A DNA stretch of 64,000 nt from Serratia plymuthica (GTDB taxonomy: Bacteria; Pseudomonadota; Gammaproteobacteria; Enterobacterales; Enterobacteriaceae), in the NCBI RefSeq assembly GCF_018336935.1, contig NZ_CP068771.1, positions 248,001 to 312,000 of the forward strand. Direction: 5' to 3'. Below, piece after piece: positions 35,509 through 43,459 of this stretch; position 1 is the stretch's first letter; each line of letters begins with the position of its first letter. The notes beneath the pieces were generated by a model that searched no databases, had not been told where the DNA came from, and saw only the letters and a program-made list of their open reading frames with translations. The position numbers were made by a program, and so were the translations under genes.

Positions 35509-35632
35509 TACCCTTCATCTTACAAGCTGTAGCGTTGTTGGCTGCTGGCGCTGCACCCCAGTCACTTATCTGAGTAAGCTCCTGGAGTACGGCACCCTTG
35601 CCGCCTGACTGCGGCCTGAAAGCTATTGGGTA
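35509..35632. repeat. ERIC element between treB and treC
   Basis: 124-bp ERIC palindrome with TACCC and GGGTA ends and core CAGTCACTTATCTGAGTAAGCTCCTGG. It lies inside the treBC transcript and could lower treC expression or affect mRNA processing. Confidence 0.9.
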
Positions 35633-35653
35633 TTTACGACCCCTACATTTCAA

Positions 35654-37069
35654 TCAGACCGGCAGCTCACCGCGGCTGGCTTTGCGTTTGTAGACCATGA
35701 TAGTCAGCAGCATTGGGATCACCACGGCCACCACAATCGCCGCCGAGTAAACCAGCCAGAACTGCGGTTTGATGGACAGAATACCCGGCAAGCCGCCGAC
35801 GCCGATGCCATTGGCCATCACGCCGTCCAGGCCGCAAATCAGGCCGGCAAAGGCGGAGCCGATCATCGCGCACAGCATCGGGAAGCGGTATTTCAGGTTG
35901 ATCCCGTACATCGCCGGCTCGGTGACGCCCAGGTAAGCGGAAATCGCCGCCGGTACCGAGATTTCACGCTCGTTGGCCTTGCGGCTGATGATGATAATGC
36001 CCAATACCGCAGAGGCCTGCGCAATGTTGGACAGCGCAATCAGCGGCCATACCGGGGTGCCGCCCATGCTCTGGATCATCTGCATGTCGATAGCCAGCGT
36101 GGTCTGATGCACACCGGTAATTACCAGCGGCGCATACAGGAAGCCGAACAGCGCGGCGCCGATCGGGGCGAAGCTGCCGGTCATGACGGCCTTCACCGCC
36201 CAGGCTACGCCGTCGCCGATCATGCGGCCAAACGGCCCGATCAGCGCGTGCGCCAGGAATACCGCCAGCAGCAGTGAAACGACGGGCACCACCACCAGAT
36301 ACAGGTAATCGGGCACGATCTTTTTCAAGCGGGTTTCAATCCAGCCCAGCGCCATACCGGCCAGCATGGAAGGGATCACCTGCGCCTGATAGCCGACTTT
36401 CTGAATGGCGAACCAGCCGAAGTTCCACACTTCCGGTACTTGCTGCCCGAGTTGGTAAGAGTTCATCAACTGTGGGGAGACCAGCGTGACGCCCAGTACG
36501 ATGCCGAGCACCGGCGTACCGCCCATTTTTTTCACCGTCGACCAGCAGATGGCCACCGGCAGGAACATGAAGATCGCTTCACCGAGCAGCCACAGGAAAT
36601 CGTAGATGGTTTTCCACGCCGGGTGCATTTGCGCCAGCGTTTGGCCGCCGGACATCGGGATGTCACCGATCACGTTGCGGAAGCCGAGGATCAGACCGCC
36701 GCTGATCAGCGCCGGCAGCAGCGGGAAGAAGATTTCGGCGAAGTGGGCGATGGCGCGCTCGCTCCAGGTCATGTTCTGGCGCGCCGCGACCTTGGCCTGC
36801 TCCTTGTCGGCTTCGTTGAGGCCGGTGGTGGCGATCAACGCCTGATAGTAATCGCCGACCTCCGGGCCAATCACCACCTGGAACTGCCCGGCGTTGGTGA
36901 AGCAGCCTTTGACCATCGACAAGGTTTCTATTTCTTTCGGGTTGGCTTTGGCGGGGTCGTTAAGGACGAAACGTAACCGGGTAATGCAATGGCTGACGGT
37001 GGCGATGTTATCGCGTCCGCCCACCAGCACAATCAGGCGGTCGATATCCTGTTGCTTAACTTTGCTCAT
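35654..37069 (-). CDS. treB: Trehalose-specific PTS EIIBC component TreB
   Basis: A 471-residue PTS permease that imports trehalose as trehalose 6-phosphate. The EIIB domain carries the phosphorylated Cys28 (VSHCITRLRFVL). The EIIC domain begins near residue 100 and has the glucose-family motif ITGVHQTTLAIDMQMIQ and the C-terminal SAYLGVTEPAMYGINLKYRFP. The start MSKVKQQDIDRLIVLVGG is the family start. It probably relies on EIIA-Glc (Crr) from elsewhere. Confidence 0.97.
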   Translation of the reverse strand: MSKVKQQDIDRLIVLVGGRDNIATVSHCITRLRFVLNDPAKANPKEIETLSMVKGCFTNAGQFQVVIGPEVGDYYQALIATTGLNEADKEQAKVAARQNMTWSERAIAHFAEIFFPLLPALISGGLILGFRNVIGDIPMSGGQTLAQMHPAWKTIYDFLWLLGEAIFMFLPVAICWSTVKKMGGTPVLGIVLGVTLVSPQLMNSYQLGQQVPEVWNFGWFAIQKVGYQAQVIPSMLAGMALGWIETRLKKIVPDYLYLVVVPVVSLLLAVFLAHALIGPFGRMIGDGVAWAVKAVMTGSFAPIGAALFGFLYAPLVITGVHQTTLAIDMQMIQSMGGTPVWPLIALSNIAQASAVLGIIIISRKANEREISVPAAISAYLGVTEPAMYGINLKYRFPMLCAMIGSAFAGLICGLDGVMANGIGVGGLPGILSIKPQFWLVYSAAIVVAVVIPMLLTIMVYKRKASRGELPV

Positions 37070-37380
37070 TATAAAGTACCTTTTTTGGGTAAGGCGCAGA
37101 GGTGTTGGCTGAGTAATGATCAAAGCTTAGTCATTCCCCTTTTTTAATGGAATGGGAACGTTCCCGGTTTGGGGCGACGATCACAAAACGATAAAAAATG
37201 ACCCTTTATCCGGCAGGGAGTTTTGCGAGGTGATCGAAACATCCAGCAATATTATCTTGAACAAGCGCATTGGCGGCTATACTGTCACCCTTAACAATCA
37301 ATAAGTTGATTGAAATTAGCGCGACTCGTTAATCCAATTCGTTATATGAGCGTCGCTACCCCGTACTTTTTCAAGGAAGA
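37070..37380 (-). promoter_or_regulatory. treB promoter region with TreR operator
   Basis: This 311-bp gap holds the perfect 12-bp palindrome GGGAACGTTCCC at 37154-37165, 85 bp upstream of treB. It has the form of a LacI-family operator, and TreR is encoded nearby at 42092. The rest is AT-rich, and a TGTGA half-site is visible on the minus strand. No gene is seen in the gap. Confidence 0.7.
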
Positions 37381-37797
37381 ATGATGACTTTGACATTGCC
37401 CCGAATCCTTATGGTTTTCACCGCGCTGTTGCTGAGCGCCTGTACCAGCCAAAAAAGCAGCCCGGAACGCCATGCCCGGCATGCGATTTATCAACTGGCG
37501 CGGGAGGATTTTGCCCCTGAAATGCGCACCCAAATTCCTGACACGGTAAAAGCCTCTATTCCGTTTTTTGACCAGTTCTATCAAATGGGGAAGGCCGATC
37601 GGGCCAAGGGATTGACGCGCCAGCAGGCACAGCAGCAGGAAGCCTATTTCCGCAGTCCTGAATTCCTCAGCGATTTGGGGCGGAAGGGGAAATTTATCAA
37701 TCAGCATTATTCCGTGGATAACCCACAGAAACAACGGCAGATCCTGCTGGATTCCGCCGTGGCTACCTACTGGGATGGCTATGAAGGGCGGCCGTGA
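37381..37797 (+). CDS. Exc2-like small lipoprotein
   Basis: A 138-residue protein with a lipoprotein signal ending LSAC (Cys21). The start SSPERHARHAIYQLAREDF and the central FFDQFYQMGKADRAKGLTRQQAQQQEAYFRSPEFL resemble the Exc2 family, first named for plasmid entry exclusion but common on enterobacterial chromosomes. Function here unknown. AAGGA precedes tandem ATGs at 37381 and 37384. It is divergent from treB and followed by a strong terminator. Confidence 0.7.
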   Translation: MMTLTLPRILMVFTALLLSACTSQKSSPERHARHAIYQLAREDFAPEMRTQIPDTVKASIPFFDQFYQMGKADRAKGLTRQQAQQQEAYFRSPEFLSDLGRKGKFINQHYSVDNPQKQRQILLDSAVATYWDGYEGRP

Positions 37798-37841
37798 GGG
37801 GCATAGATAAATGAATAGCATACTAAGAGGCTATTAACGAA

Positions 37842-37878
37842 AACGCCCAACAGATGAGAATTTGTTGGGCGTTGTTTT
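37842..37878 (+). terminator. Terminator between lipoprotein gene and immD-like gene
   Basis: Perfect 11-base-pair stem AACGCCCAACA (37842-37852) / TGTTGGGCGTT (37863-37873) followed by GTTTT and preceded by an A run. It separates convergent genes and may work in both directions. Confidence 0.85.
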
Positions 37879-37907
37879 AAATTTAACTGTTCAGAAATAG
37901 CGGGGAA

Positions 37908-38174
37908 CTAAAGCAGATTGAATTTCTCCAGAATCGCTTTCACTTCCTTCCTTAACCCGGCTTCATCCAGTTCATAATCAACGCGGTCTGAATCCGGATT
38001 ATAAACTTCAGCAGCCATAAATAATTCTTCACCACAATTCAAAACGTTCTTGTCTTGATCTTTAATGCCGTACAAATTATTTCTTTCAATGCATATATCT
38101 TCAGAAAACTGAAGCGCATTAATTTTTGAATTCAAAAAGTCTCTTGCTAATTCGATTACTGCCATCTTGTTCAT
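37908..38174 (-). CDS. Colicin D-type immunity protein (orphan)
   Basis: An 88-residue protein. The pattern [44 protein letters not shown] and ILEKFNLL is strongly like colicin D immunity protein (ImmD), which blocks an anticodon-loop tRNA-Arg nuclease. No colicin D-like nuclease gene is present; the toxin nearby is an HNH DNase with its own immunity gene at 38324. It therefore looks like an extra immunity gene that protects against a competitor's toxin. It is lower in GC than the surroundings. Confidence 0.82.
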   Translation of the reverse strand: MNKMAVIELARDFLNSKINALQFSEDICIERNNLYGIKDQDKNVLNCGEELFMAAEVYNPDSDRVDYELDEAGLRKEVKAILEKFNLL

Positions 38175-38323
38175 AAATCACCTGTTTCTAAATAGATTCT
38201 GCCATTATCCGCATCGGGATTTATTTTCCATCCTGAGAGGGAAATGCCCAGGAAACTCTCATTTACTGGACGTTGGTGGAATGATCACTAATTCTTAATA
38301 ATCATGGATGCACTAACTTATTT

Positions 38324-38581
38324 TCATTGCCTAAATCCGGGCTTGTTATTTTTAGCACGCCATTCTTTTATCTGTTTCACAATTCCCTCTGGCGAGTCAT
38401 CCTGATCTGGGGGAGGGTAAAAAATAATATCGGTTCCATCTGGATGCTCCGATAAACGGATGAATTCGTGCACGGCTTCATCAGCTTCCTCCTCCGTTGA
38501 GTAGTCGGCACTGCATATTTTTTTTGCTAAATCTAAAAATTCTTTCTCTGTATAATCTGAAATCGTTTTTTTATCGGTCAT
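38324..38581 (-). CDS. Im2/Im9-family immunity protein for the DNase bacteriocin
   Basis: An 85-residue four-helix immunity protein of the colicin E DNase family. ISDYTEKEFLDLAKKIC, SEHPDGTDIIFYP and DDSPEGIVKQIKEWRAKN align with Im9. The binding hot spot Tyr54-Tyr55 of Im9 is Phe54-Tyr55 here. The ATG at 38581 is used, one base from the toxin stop at 38583. It should bind the nuclease domain of the upstream gene and prevent self-killing. Confidence 0.93.
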   Translation of the reverse strand: MTDKKTISDYTEKEFLDLAKKICSADYSTEEEADEAVHEFIRLSEHPDGTDIIFYPPPDQDDSPEGIVKQIKEWRAKNNKPGFRQ

Positions 38582-38582
38582 T

Positions 38583-40601
38583 TTATTTCCCTCCATTTTT
38601 TGAATGGATCTCAATATGACGTTTTGGTGTCAATACGCCAAGGTTATCAGCATCATATACTGCACCATCTTGACTTATGGGTTCAACATGGTGAAGTTCA
38701 TATTTTTCACGACCTCCAACTTTTTCCCTGTTAGGAACGAAAGGAGAATAACCTTTCTTCAGGAAAGACTGGTTTCTTGAATTAAACTGTTTCGACAACA
38801 TTGGATCATTCCCGACTTCAACCCAAAACGCTTTACGGAAGGCATCAAAACTCCCAAACGTCTTTCCCCGAAGCTTATCTGCAATCTGGCTTGGAATAGG
38901 TGCGCCGAGTTCCTTACCGGCATCGTTCAGCCAGCCGTCACCTACTTGTTGTCCCTTACCACTGACCTTCCCCGGCATATCACGCGGACTGCTCAACATC
39001 ACATAGATAGGTTCAGCACCCGACCCCGTGGCATCCGGCTGCCAGTAGATGAAGTCCTGCAGCTCTTTAAGGTCATCCGCCGGGAAACTGGTGGTAACTA
39101 TACTATCAGCCTGTTTTACTGTCGTGCCAGTATGCACTGGCGTGACGGGGGTGGGTGAACTGTTTCCTGTATGGGGAGGTGCTGTCGGCCCGACCGGAGC
39201 TGGGTTAATCAGGATTGTTCGCGATGGAGTCCCCCCTATCGCCGGAAGCGTAATCCTATCCAGCCCGGTTTTCTCATCACGTGCCGCCTTTAGAACAGGC
39301 ACGCTCGCGGGTACGCCGCCTATACCCGTTTTAACCAGTCTGACCTGTTGCTGACCATTCTCCATAACTAAAGAGCCACGAACCGGTAAGTCGACAGAGT
39401 GCATTTCCGGCGAAATGCTGACTTTGCCGGCAGCAATTAGATTGGCCTGAAAACCAAACATGACAATGTCGCGTCCGTTAAGCTTGTCGCTGCCTTTCCC
39501 TGCTTCTGTAGGCCAGAAGCCCATAACTAAAGCGCCAACAGTTGCCCCTGCGGTGCTAAGGGTTGCGGCCTCAGCTAACTCAATGGCTCCTCGCCACACA
39601 GCCCCGGCTATCGAGCCGGCTAACTCACTGGTGGTGGTCAGAACGCCTTCGGCAGCAGTTGATAGCTGTAACATCCCAGGGGCACGATTTAGCATCATCG
39701 CTCCCGCAGCTGCAAGGAAAGCTTGAGCCGATTTAACCATTTCTGGTGTGTAGACCGGGGTAGGTTTTACTCCGGCTTTGGTCATTAACTCAGCTGTTTT
39801 CGCTCTGGCCTCCGCTTCGGCTCTTGCCTTGGCTTCTGCGTTGGCCTTTGCTTCTCTTTCATTTTTTACTTGATTAATAACTACAGTCAGTGAGTGTAAT
39901 TTTGATAGGACATCTTTAATAACCAACGCTATGTTATCTAATGCTGCGAGCAAGCGCTGTTTAGCATTGAATTCTTCTACTCGAGGCTTTACAGAGTATT
40001 CCTCCCAATATCTACGGGATACCGGCTCCAGCATTCTTGTTAACATACTGTCGTAATCAACCGGTGAGACATTAGTAAGACCCAATTTTGGAATTGCATC
40101 TTTCAAGGCTTTCTCTGCCGCATTATATTTCTGAAGAGCATTACTTTCGGCCGCTTGAACTTCATTATTGGCGTCTTGTAAGCCTTTAACAGCATCGCGA
40201 AGAAGTTTTTCAGTACTTGATACCCTACCATCGGTATTAGTTTGAGTATTAACCACTTCGCGCAAAAAAGAATTCACACGATCAACAATCTGACTTACGG
40301 GCTCAACAACACGATCTCTGGCAGAGTTAATTTGGTCGTCAAACATTTTTTGTAACTGAGATAACTGGCCGTAAGGGGTAAATTTAGGAGACTTGTCAGA
40401 GATATACTCTACTTTTAAACGATCCTTTAAATAAATAGGGGCTACGTTCGGAGGTAACATAGATACAAACAAACCACCATTTGATGGAGGGGAATCCGGA
40501 ATTGTATTTTTCGGCGGAGTAGAATTATTAGTAATGGTGATAATAGGGTTACCATTAGCTTCATAAGGCGAGCCATTTTTATAGTATGCTATAGTGGCCA
40601 T
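38583..40601 (-). CDS. S-pyocin/E-colicin-type HNH DNase bacteriocin
   Basis: A 672-residue toxin. In order: a Pro/Asn-rich N terminus (1-75), a long helical/coiled-coil region (about 75-290, with an Ala/Glu/Lys-rich heptad stretch at 245-275), a Gly/Ala hydrophobic segment (about 295-385), a pyocin S translocation-type domain (about 395-535) and a C-terminal DNase (547-672). The HNH metal and catalytic residues are all present: His637, His638, Asn653, His662 and His666, equivalent to colicin E9 His102, His103, Asn118, His127 and His131. It has no signal peptide. It lies between a tail-fibre-like gene and its immunity gene, and no lysis gene is seen. Confidence 0.93.
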   Translation of the reverse strand: MATIAYYKNGSPYEANGNPIITITNNSTPPKNTIPDSPPSNGGLFVSMLPPNVAPIYLKDRLKVEYISDKSPKFTPYGQLSQLQKMFDDQINSARDRVVEPVSQIVDRVNSFLREVVNTQTNTDGRVSSTEKLLRDAVKGLQDANNEVQAAESNALQKYNAAEKALKDAIPKLGLTNVSPVDYDSMLTRMLEPVSRRYWEEYSVKPRVEEFNAKQRLLAALDNIALVIKDVLSKLHSLTVVINQVKNEREAKANAEAKARAEAEARAKTAELMTKAGVKPTPVYTPEMVKSAQAFLAAAGAMMLNRAPGMLQLSTAAEGVLTTTSELAGSIAGAVWRGAIELAEAATLSTAGATVGALVMGFWPTEAGKGSDKLNGRDIVMFGFQANLIAAGKVSISPEMHSVDLPVRGSLVMENGQQQVRLVKTGIGGVPASVPVLKAARDEKTGLDRITLPAIGGTPSRTILINPAPVGPTAPPHTGNSSPTPVTPVHTGTTVKQADSIVTTSFPADDLKELQDFIYWQPDATGSGAEPIYVMLSSPRDMPGKVSGKGQQVGDGWLNDAGKELGAPIPSQIADKLRGKTFGSFDAFRKAFWVEVGNDPMLSKQFNSRNQSFLKKGYSPFVPNREKVGGREKYELHHVEPISQDGAVYDADNLGVLTPKRHIEIHSKNGGK

Positions 40602-40649
40602 AATAATTTCCTTATTAATTTTATAAGAGATTATTGTATTCCTGGAAAT

Positions 40650-41783
40650 TTAGTGTTCACCAGAGCCTGTTTTTTCCAGCACCGCCAACCGAGACTCCAG
40701 CTCAAGCCGGGCTTCGCGTTCTTCTTTAAGCGCTTCGATCAACAGGGCGACTACGCCGTTGATATTAATTCCACGGGCATCTTTCAGAACGCTGCCGTCA
40801 TTTAATTTCAGTTCGGTGGTGGTGACGGATTGAGGTAATACGTTCTCCACTTCCTGGGCTATTACGCCGGCCTCTGGAACGCCTTGTTTCAGGTAGGTAT
40901 AACCACTGATTTTCCCCAGCTTCTCCAGCGCGCCCTCAATTTTCACGATCTCCGTTTTCATTCGGGCATCGGAGCTGCTATTCCAGGCACCGTTGGTGTA
41001 GGCATTGCCATCATTGCGGAATTCGTACCAACCATTAGCTCCACCGTTGCCAACATGGAGCCCCATAAAGTGGTGATGACCAATGCGCTCATAGTGGTAG
41101 GTATTTACAAACAGATCACCGGCTCCCTGTATATGCATGCCATTGGTAATTCGATCCGCATCGTTATTTACATTCTTGTTTCCGGTAGCCCAAATCCAGC
41201 CTTCCACATTGCGCTTGACCAGTTGCCCAACCAAAAGCTCGCTGTTGGTTTTCACCTGAATTTCATTCCAGTTTCCCTGCCAATCCCGGTAGGAGAGCAG
41301 GCCGTAATCTTCTTTACCGGGGACGACCCGTGACCCCATCATCATCGTGGTGGTGACGTTGCCGCTGGTAAAATCGGTATGTACAGGCGGCGCGCCATAC
41401 GTCTGCCCGCTGATAAGAGAAGCGGGGCCAGTGGTGACCGCGCCAATGCCCGCGCTATGCGATACCAGCGCACCGCCCGAGACATCCACGCCGTTACGCA
41501 GCGACACGCGGCCGGTAGAGAGATTGAAGGAGAAGGGGCGCAGCGTGTTCCACTGCCCGTTCTGCGCCTGGCCGTCAGGGGTAACCAGGGCGGAGAAGTT
41601 CAGTCCGTCACTACGCAGGAGCACGCCGGCATTGCCGTTTGCCAGGCGAAAACCGATTTCGGATCTGGAGACAATTTCACCGTCGCTGACAACGCGTTTA
41701 CGCAATGTGGACAGTGATTTCAGCTCAGTGATATCTTCATTAATGCCGTTAATCACCTGAGCATTTTTCTTTTCTTCAGCCAT
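40650..41783 (-). CDS. Phage tail-fibre-like protein with S74 chaperone domain, bacteriocin-associated
   Basis: A 377-residue protein. Residues about 25-270 are tail-fibre-like beta-rich sequence (GFRLANGNAGVLLRSDGL, FSFNLSTGRVSL, MMMGSRVVPG). The C-terminal third is an intramolecular chaperone of the endosialidase/peptidase S74 type: SSSDARMKTEIVKIEGALEKL, GVIAQEVENVLPQSV and a coiled-coil end, where the Ser-Asp region is the expected autocleavage site. No other phage genes are near. It is the first gene after the LexA box and leads the bacteriocin operon, as in phage-associated klebicins. Start MAEEKKNAQVINGINED at 41783. Confidence 0.85.
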   Translation of the reverse strand: MAEEKKNAQVINGINEDITELKSLSTLRKRVVSDGEIVSRSEIGFRLANGNAGVLLRSDGLNFSALVTPDGQAQNGQWNTLRPFSFNLSTGRVSLRNGVDVSGGALVSHSAGIGAVTTGPASLISGQTYGAPPVHTDFTSGNVTTTMMMGSRVVPGKEDYGLLSYRDWQGNWNEIQVKTNSELLVGQLVKRNVEGWIWATGNKNVNNDADRITNGMHIQGAGDLFVNTYHYERIGHHHFMGLHVGNGGANGWYEFRNDGNAYTNGAWNSSSDARMKTEIVKIEGALEKLGKISGYTYLKQGVPEAGVIAQEVENVLPQSVTTTELKLNDGSVLKDARGININGVVALLIEALKEEREARLELESRLAVLEKTGSGEH

Positions 41784-41920
41784 GATGAATCTTCCTTTTT
41801 GACACTCTGTTATTTGATGGCTAACAGCATCCGGTATCCTTCCGCCCATTCTGGCTAATGGCTAATGGCTATCGGTGTTCACGTTCCGTGTGCTGCCAAA
41901 CCGCTGGAACACACAATAAT

Positions 41921-41940
41921 TACTGTATGTTTAACCAGTA
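41921..41940 (-). promoter_or_regulatory. LexA (SOS) box of the bacteriocin operon
   Basis: TACTGTATGTTTAACCAGTA has the exact CTG-N10-CAG spacing and a symmetric TACTG/CAGTA frame. It abuts the -10 hexamer of the promoter at 41940-41968, 138 bp upstream of the tail-fibre-like gene. This is the usual SOS control of colicin-type operons. Confidence 0.85.
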
Positions 41941-41968
41941 TTTTGTTGCTGTAGGCGACAGAGGTCAA
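41940..41968 (-). promoter_or_regulatory. Sigma-70 promoter of the bacteriocin operon
   Basis: On the minus strand, -35 TTGACC (41968-41963), 17-bp spacer, -10 CAAAAT (41945-41940). The LexA box begins within the -10 element, so LexA would block polymerase. Confidence 0.65.
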
Positions 41969-42091
41969 TCAGGAATGGCTATCCGTTGTTGTGTGGCGAC
42001 TGGTACAAAATGGTGATGAACTTATGCCCACCTGATGTGGGCAAGAACCGAAGATGGCGAATAGGGGGATTGTTGGGGGCAAACCCCGCCG

Positions 42092-43039
42092 TCAGGCGAG
42101 TTGGCTGGGCACGATGATTTGGCGGATGCCCTGTTCGCCGCTGAGCTGGCCCAGCAGCTGTTGGGCGGCCTGTAGCCCGGCGCTGCCGTAGCCCAGTTCG
42201 ACCGAAAACGTCTCGGGGAACAGGAAGTTAAGCAGAGGCGTATTACCGATGCCGCAGACTTGCAGCGGGGCGATGTGCTGTTGTTGCAGGTATTTGATGG
42301 CGCCGAGGGCGATGGTGTCGGAGGCGCACACCAGTGCGGTGGTCTGCGGGCCAATCACCTCGGCGGCCAGTTGAAAACCGCTCTGGTAGCTCAGTTCGCC
42401 CAGGGCGACGCTCGGGGTAATCCGCTGCTGGCGGCAGGCGTCGAGATAAGCCTGATGGCGGCGCAGGCCGGTGGTGGCATCGGCAAGTTGCACCCCCAGA
42501 TAGCTGATATGCCGGTGGCCCTGCTGTTGCAGGCGTTCCATCAGCAGCCGGACTGCGCCATCGTCGTCGTAGCAAACCGATGAAAAACCTTCGTATTCGC
42601 GCGCCAGCACCACCATTTTTTCCTGCCAGGGGCTGAGCATGGCCGCCGTCAGGCCGGTGAAACCGAACAGGATCACCCCGTCGACGTTGCGCTGTTGCAG
42701 TACATGAAGATGCTCTTTCACCAGGCGGGTTTCAAACTGGCTTTCCATCACGATCGGGTCGTAACCCTGCTGATACAGCAGCGGCAACATGGTACGCACC
42801 GCCTGGTTTTCCGACGGCGAATCGAGGCGGGAAACGATAATCCCCACCACTTTGTCGCTCTGCCCGCGCATGGCGCGCGCCGATTTGGACGGCGTAAACC
42901 CCTGCTGGCGGATCACCGCTTCTACCCGTTCACGGGTTTGCGGGCTCACGCTGCCTTCGTTGTTCAATACGCGCGATACGGTGGATTTCCCCACGCCGCT
43001 CAGGCGGGCGATGTCCTTGATGGTCAGCCGGTTTTGCAT
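42092..43039 (-). CDS. treR: Trehalose operon repressor TreR
   Basis: A 315-residue LacI-family repressor nearly identical at its N terminus to E. coli TreR (MQNRLTIKDIARLSGVGKSTVSRVLNN). The helix-turn-helix and hinge (SARAMRGQSDKVVGIIV) precede a periplasmic-binding-like domain that senses trehalose 6-phosphate. It should bind GGGAACGTTCCC before treB. It is unusually far from treB because of the intervening bacteriocin cassette, but keeps its E. coli position next to mgtA. Confidence 0.96.
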   Translation of the reverse strand: MQNRLTIKDIARLSGVGKSTVSRVLNNEGSVSPQTRERVEAVIRQQGFTPSKSARAMRGQSDKVVGIIVSRLDSPSENQAVRTMLPLLYQQGYDPIVMESQFETRLVKEHLHVLQQRNVDGVILFGFTGLTAAMLSPWQEKMVVLAREYEGFSSVCYDDDGAVRLLMERLQQQGHRHISYLGVQLADATTGLRRHQAYLDACRQQRITPSVALGELSYQSGFQLAAEVIGPQTTALVCASDTIALGAIKYLQQQHIAPLQVCGIGNTPLLNFLFPETFSVELGYGSAGLQAAQQLLGQLSGEQGIRQIIVPSQLA

Positions 43040-43056
43040 GGTTTACTTATTGTTTA
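43040..43056 (+). promoter_or_regulatory. PhoP box and mgtA promoter
   Basis: GGTTTA (43040-43045), five bases, TGTTTA (43051-43056) is a perfect PhoP direct repeat. A -10 TAATCT follows at 43069-43074 with 12-bp spacing. It predicts Mg2+-limitation control of mgtA and a leader of nearly 380 bases. It touches the treR start on the other strand. Confidence 0.85.
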
Positions 43057-43210
43057 GGTTAAAAGGCGTAATCTGGCGGCCTACGATGAATGCCCGTCAG
43101 CATAGCCTATTTTCCCGTACGGATCTTGGCGCAATGCGGGGATCTTCGTACTGCGCTGAACGGCCGCTCTTGTCGTTCGATCTTTTTATTTACCGGAGGT
43201 TAATACCCGT

Positions 43211-43258
43211 ATGGATCCCGATCCGACCCCAATAGACACCCATTCGGTCCCCCGGTAA
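43211..43258 (+). CDS. mgtL: mgtA leader peptide MgtL
   Basis: A 15-codon ORF MDPDPTPIDTHSVPR shares the MxPDPTP start of E. coli and Salmonella MgtL (MEPDPTP) but differs after it. Acidic and proline codons near the start are the feature that destabilises ribosomes at low Mg2+ and lets mgtA be transcribed. Its stop codon lies in the left arm of the hairpin at 43252-43290. Confidence 0.8.
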   Translation: MDPDPTPIDTHSVPR

Positions 43259-43290
43259 AACCTCTCCGCTTTGCGCTGCTGTTTTACCGG
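43252..43290 (+). promoter_or_regulatory. mgtA leader stem-loop
   Basis: Perfect 10-base-pair stem CCGGTAAAAC (43252-43261) / GTTTTACCGG (43281-43290) with a 19-base loop, overlapping the end of mgtL. It probably belongs to the Mg2+-responsive leader switch: a ribosome on mgtL would mask the left arm. Confidence 0.65.
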
Positions 43291-43459
43291 TGAAATAAAC
43301 GGTAACCGGTCGCGCGCGCTCTGTCGTTCGCTCCTGCTGCTTTTAAAAAATACAAGAATCTGCCCCGGCAGAGGCTTTTTGGCGTGTCCGAAAGCTTTGC
43401 CCGGGCGCGATTGTGCGTTTACCCGCCGCCGTGAGGCTGCGGGTGACGAGGTGCGAATA

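Noticed and set aside
40650..41783. Remnant of a prophage
   Set aside because: Only one tail-fibre-like gene is present, with no other structural, lysis or integrase genes; its place after the LexA box and before the toxin favours a bacteriocin role.
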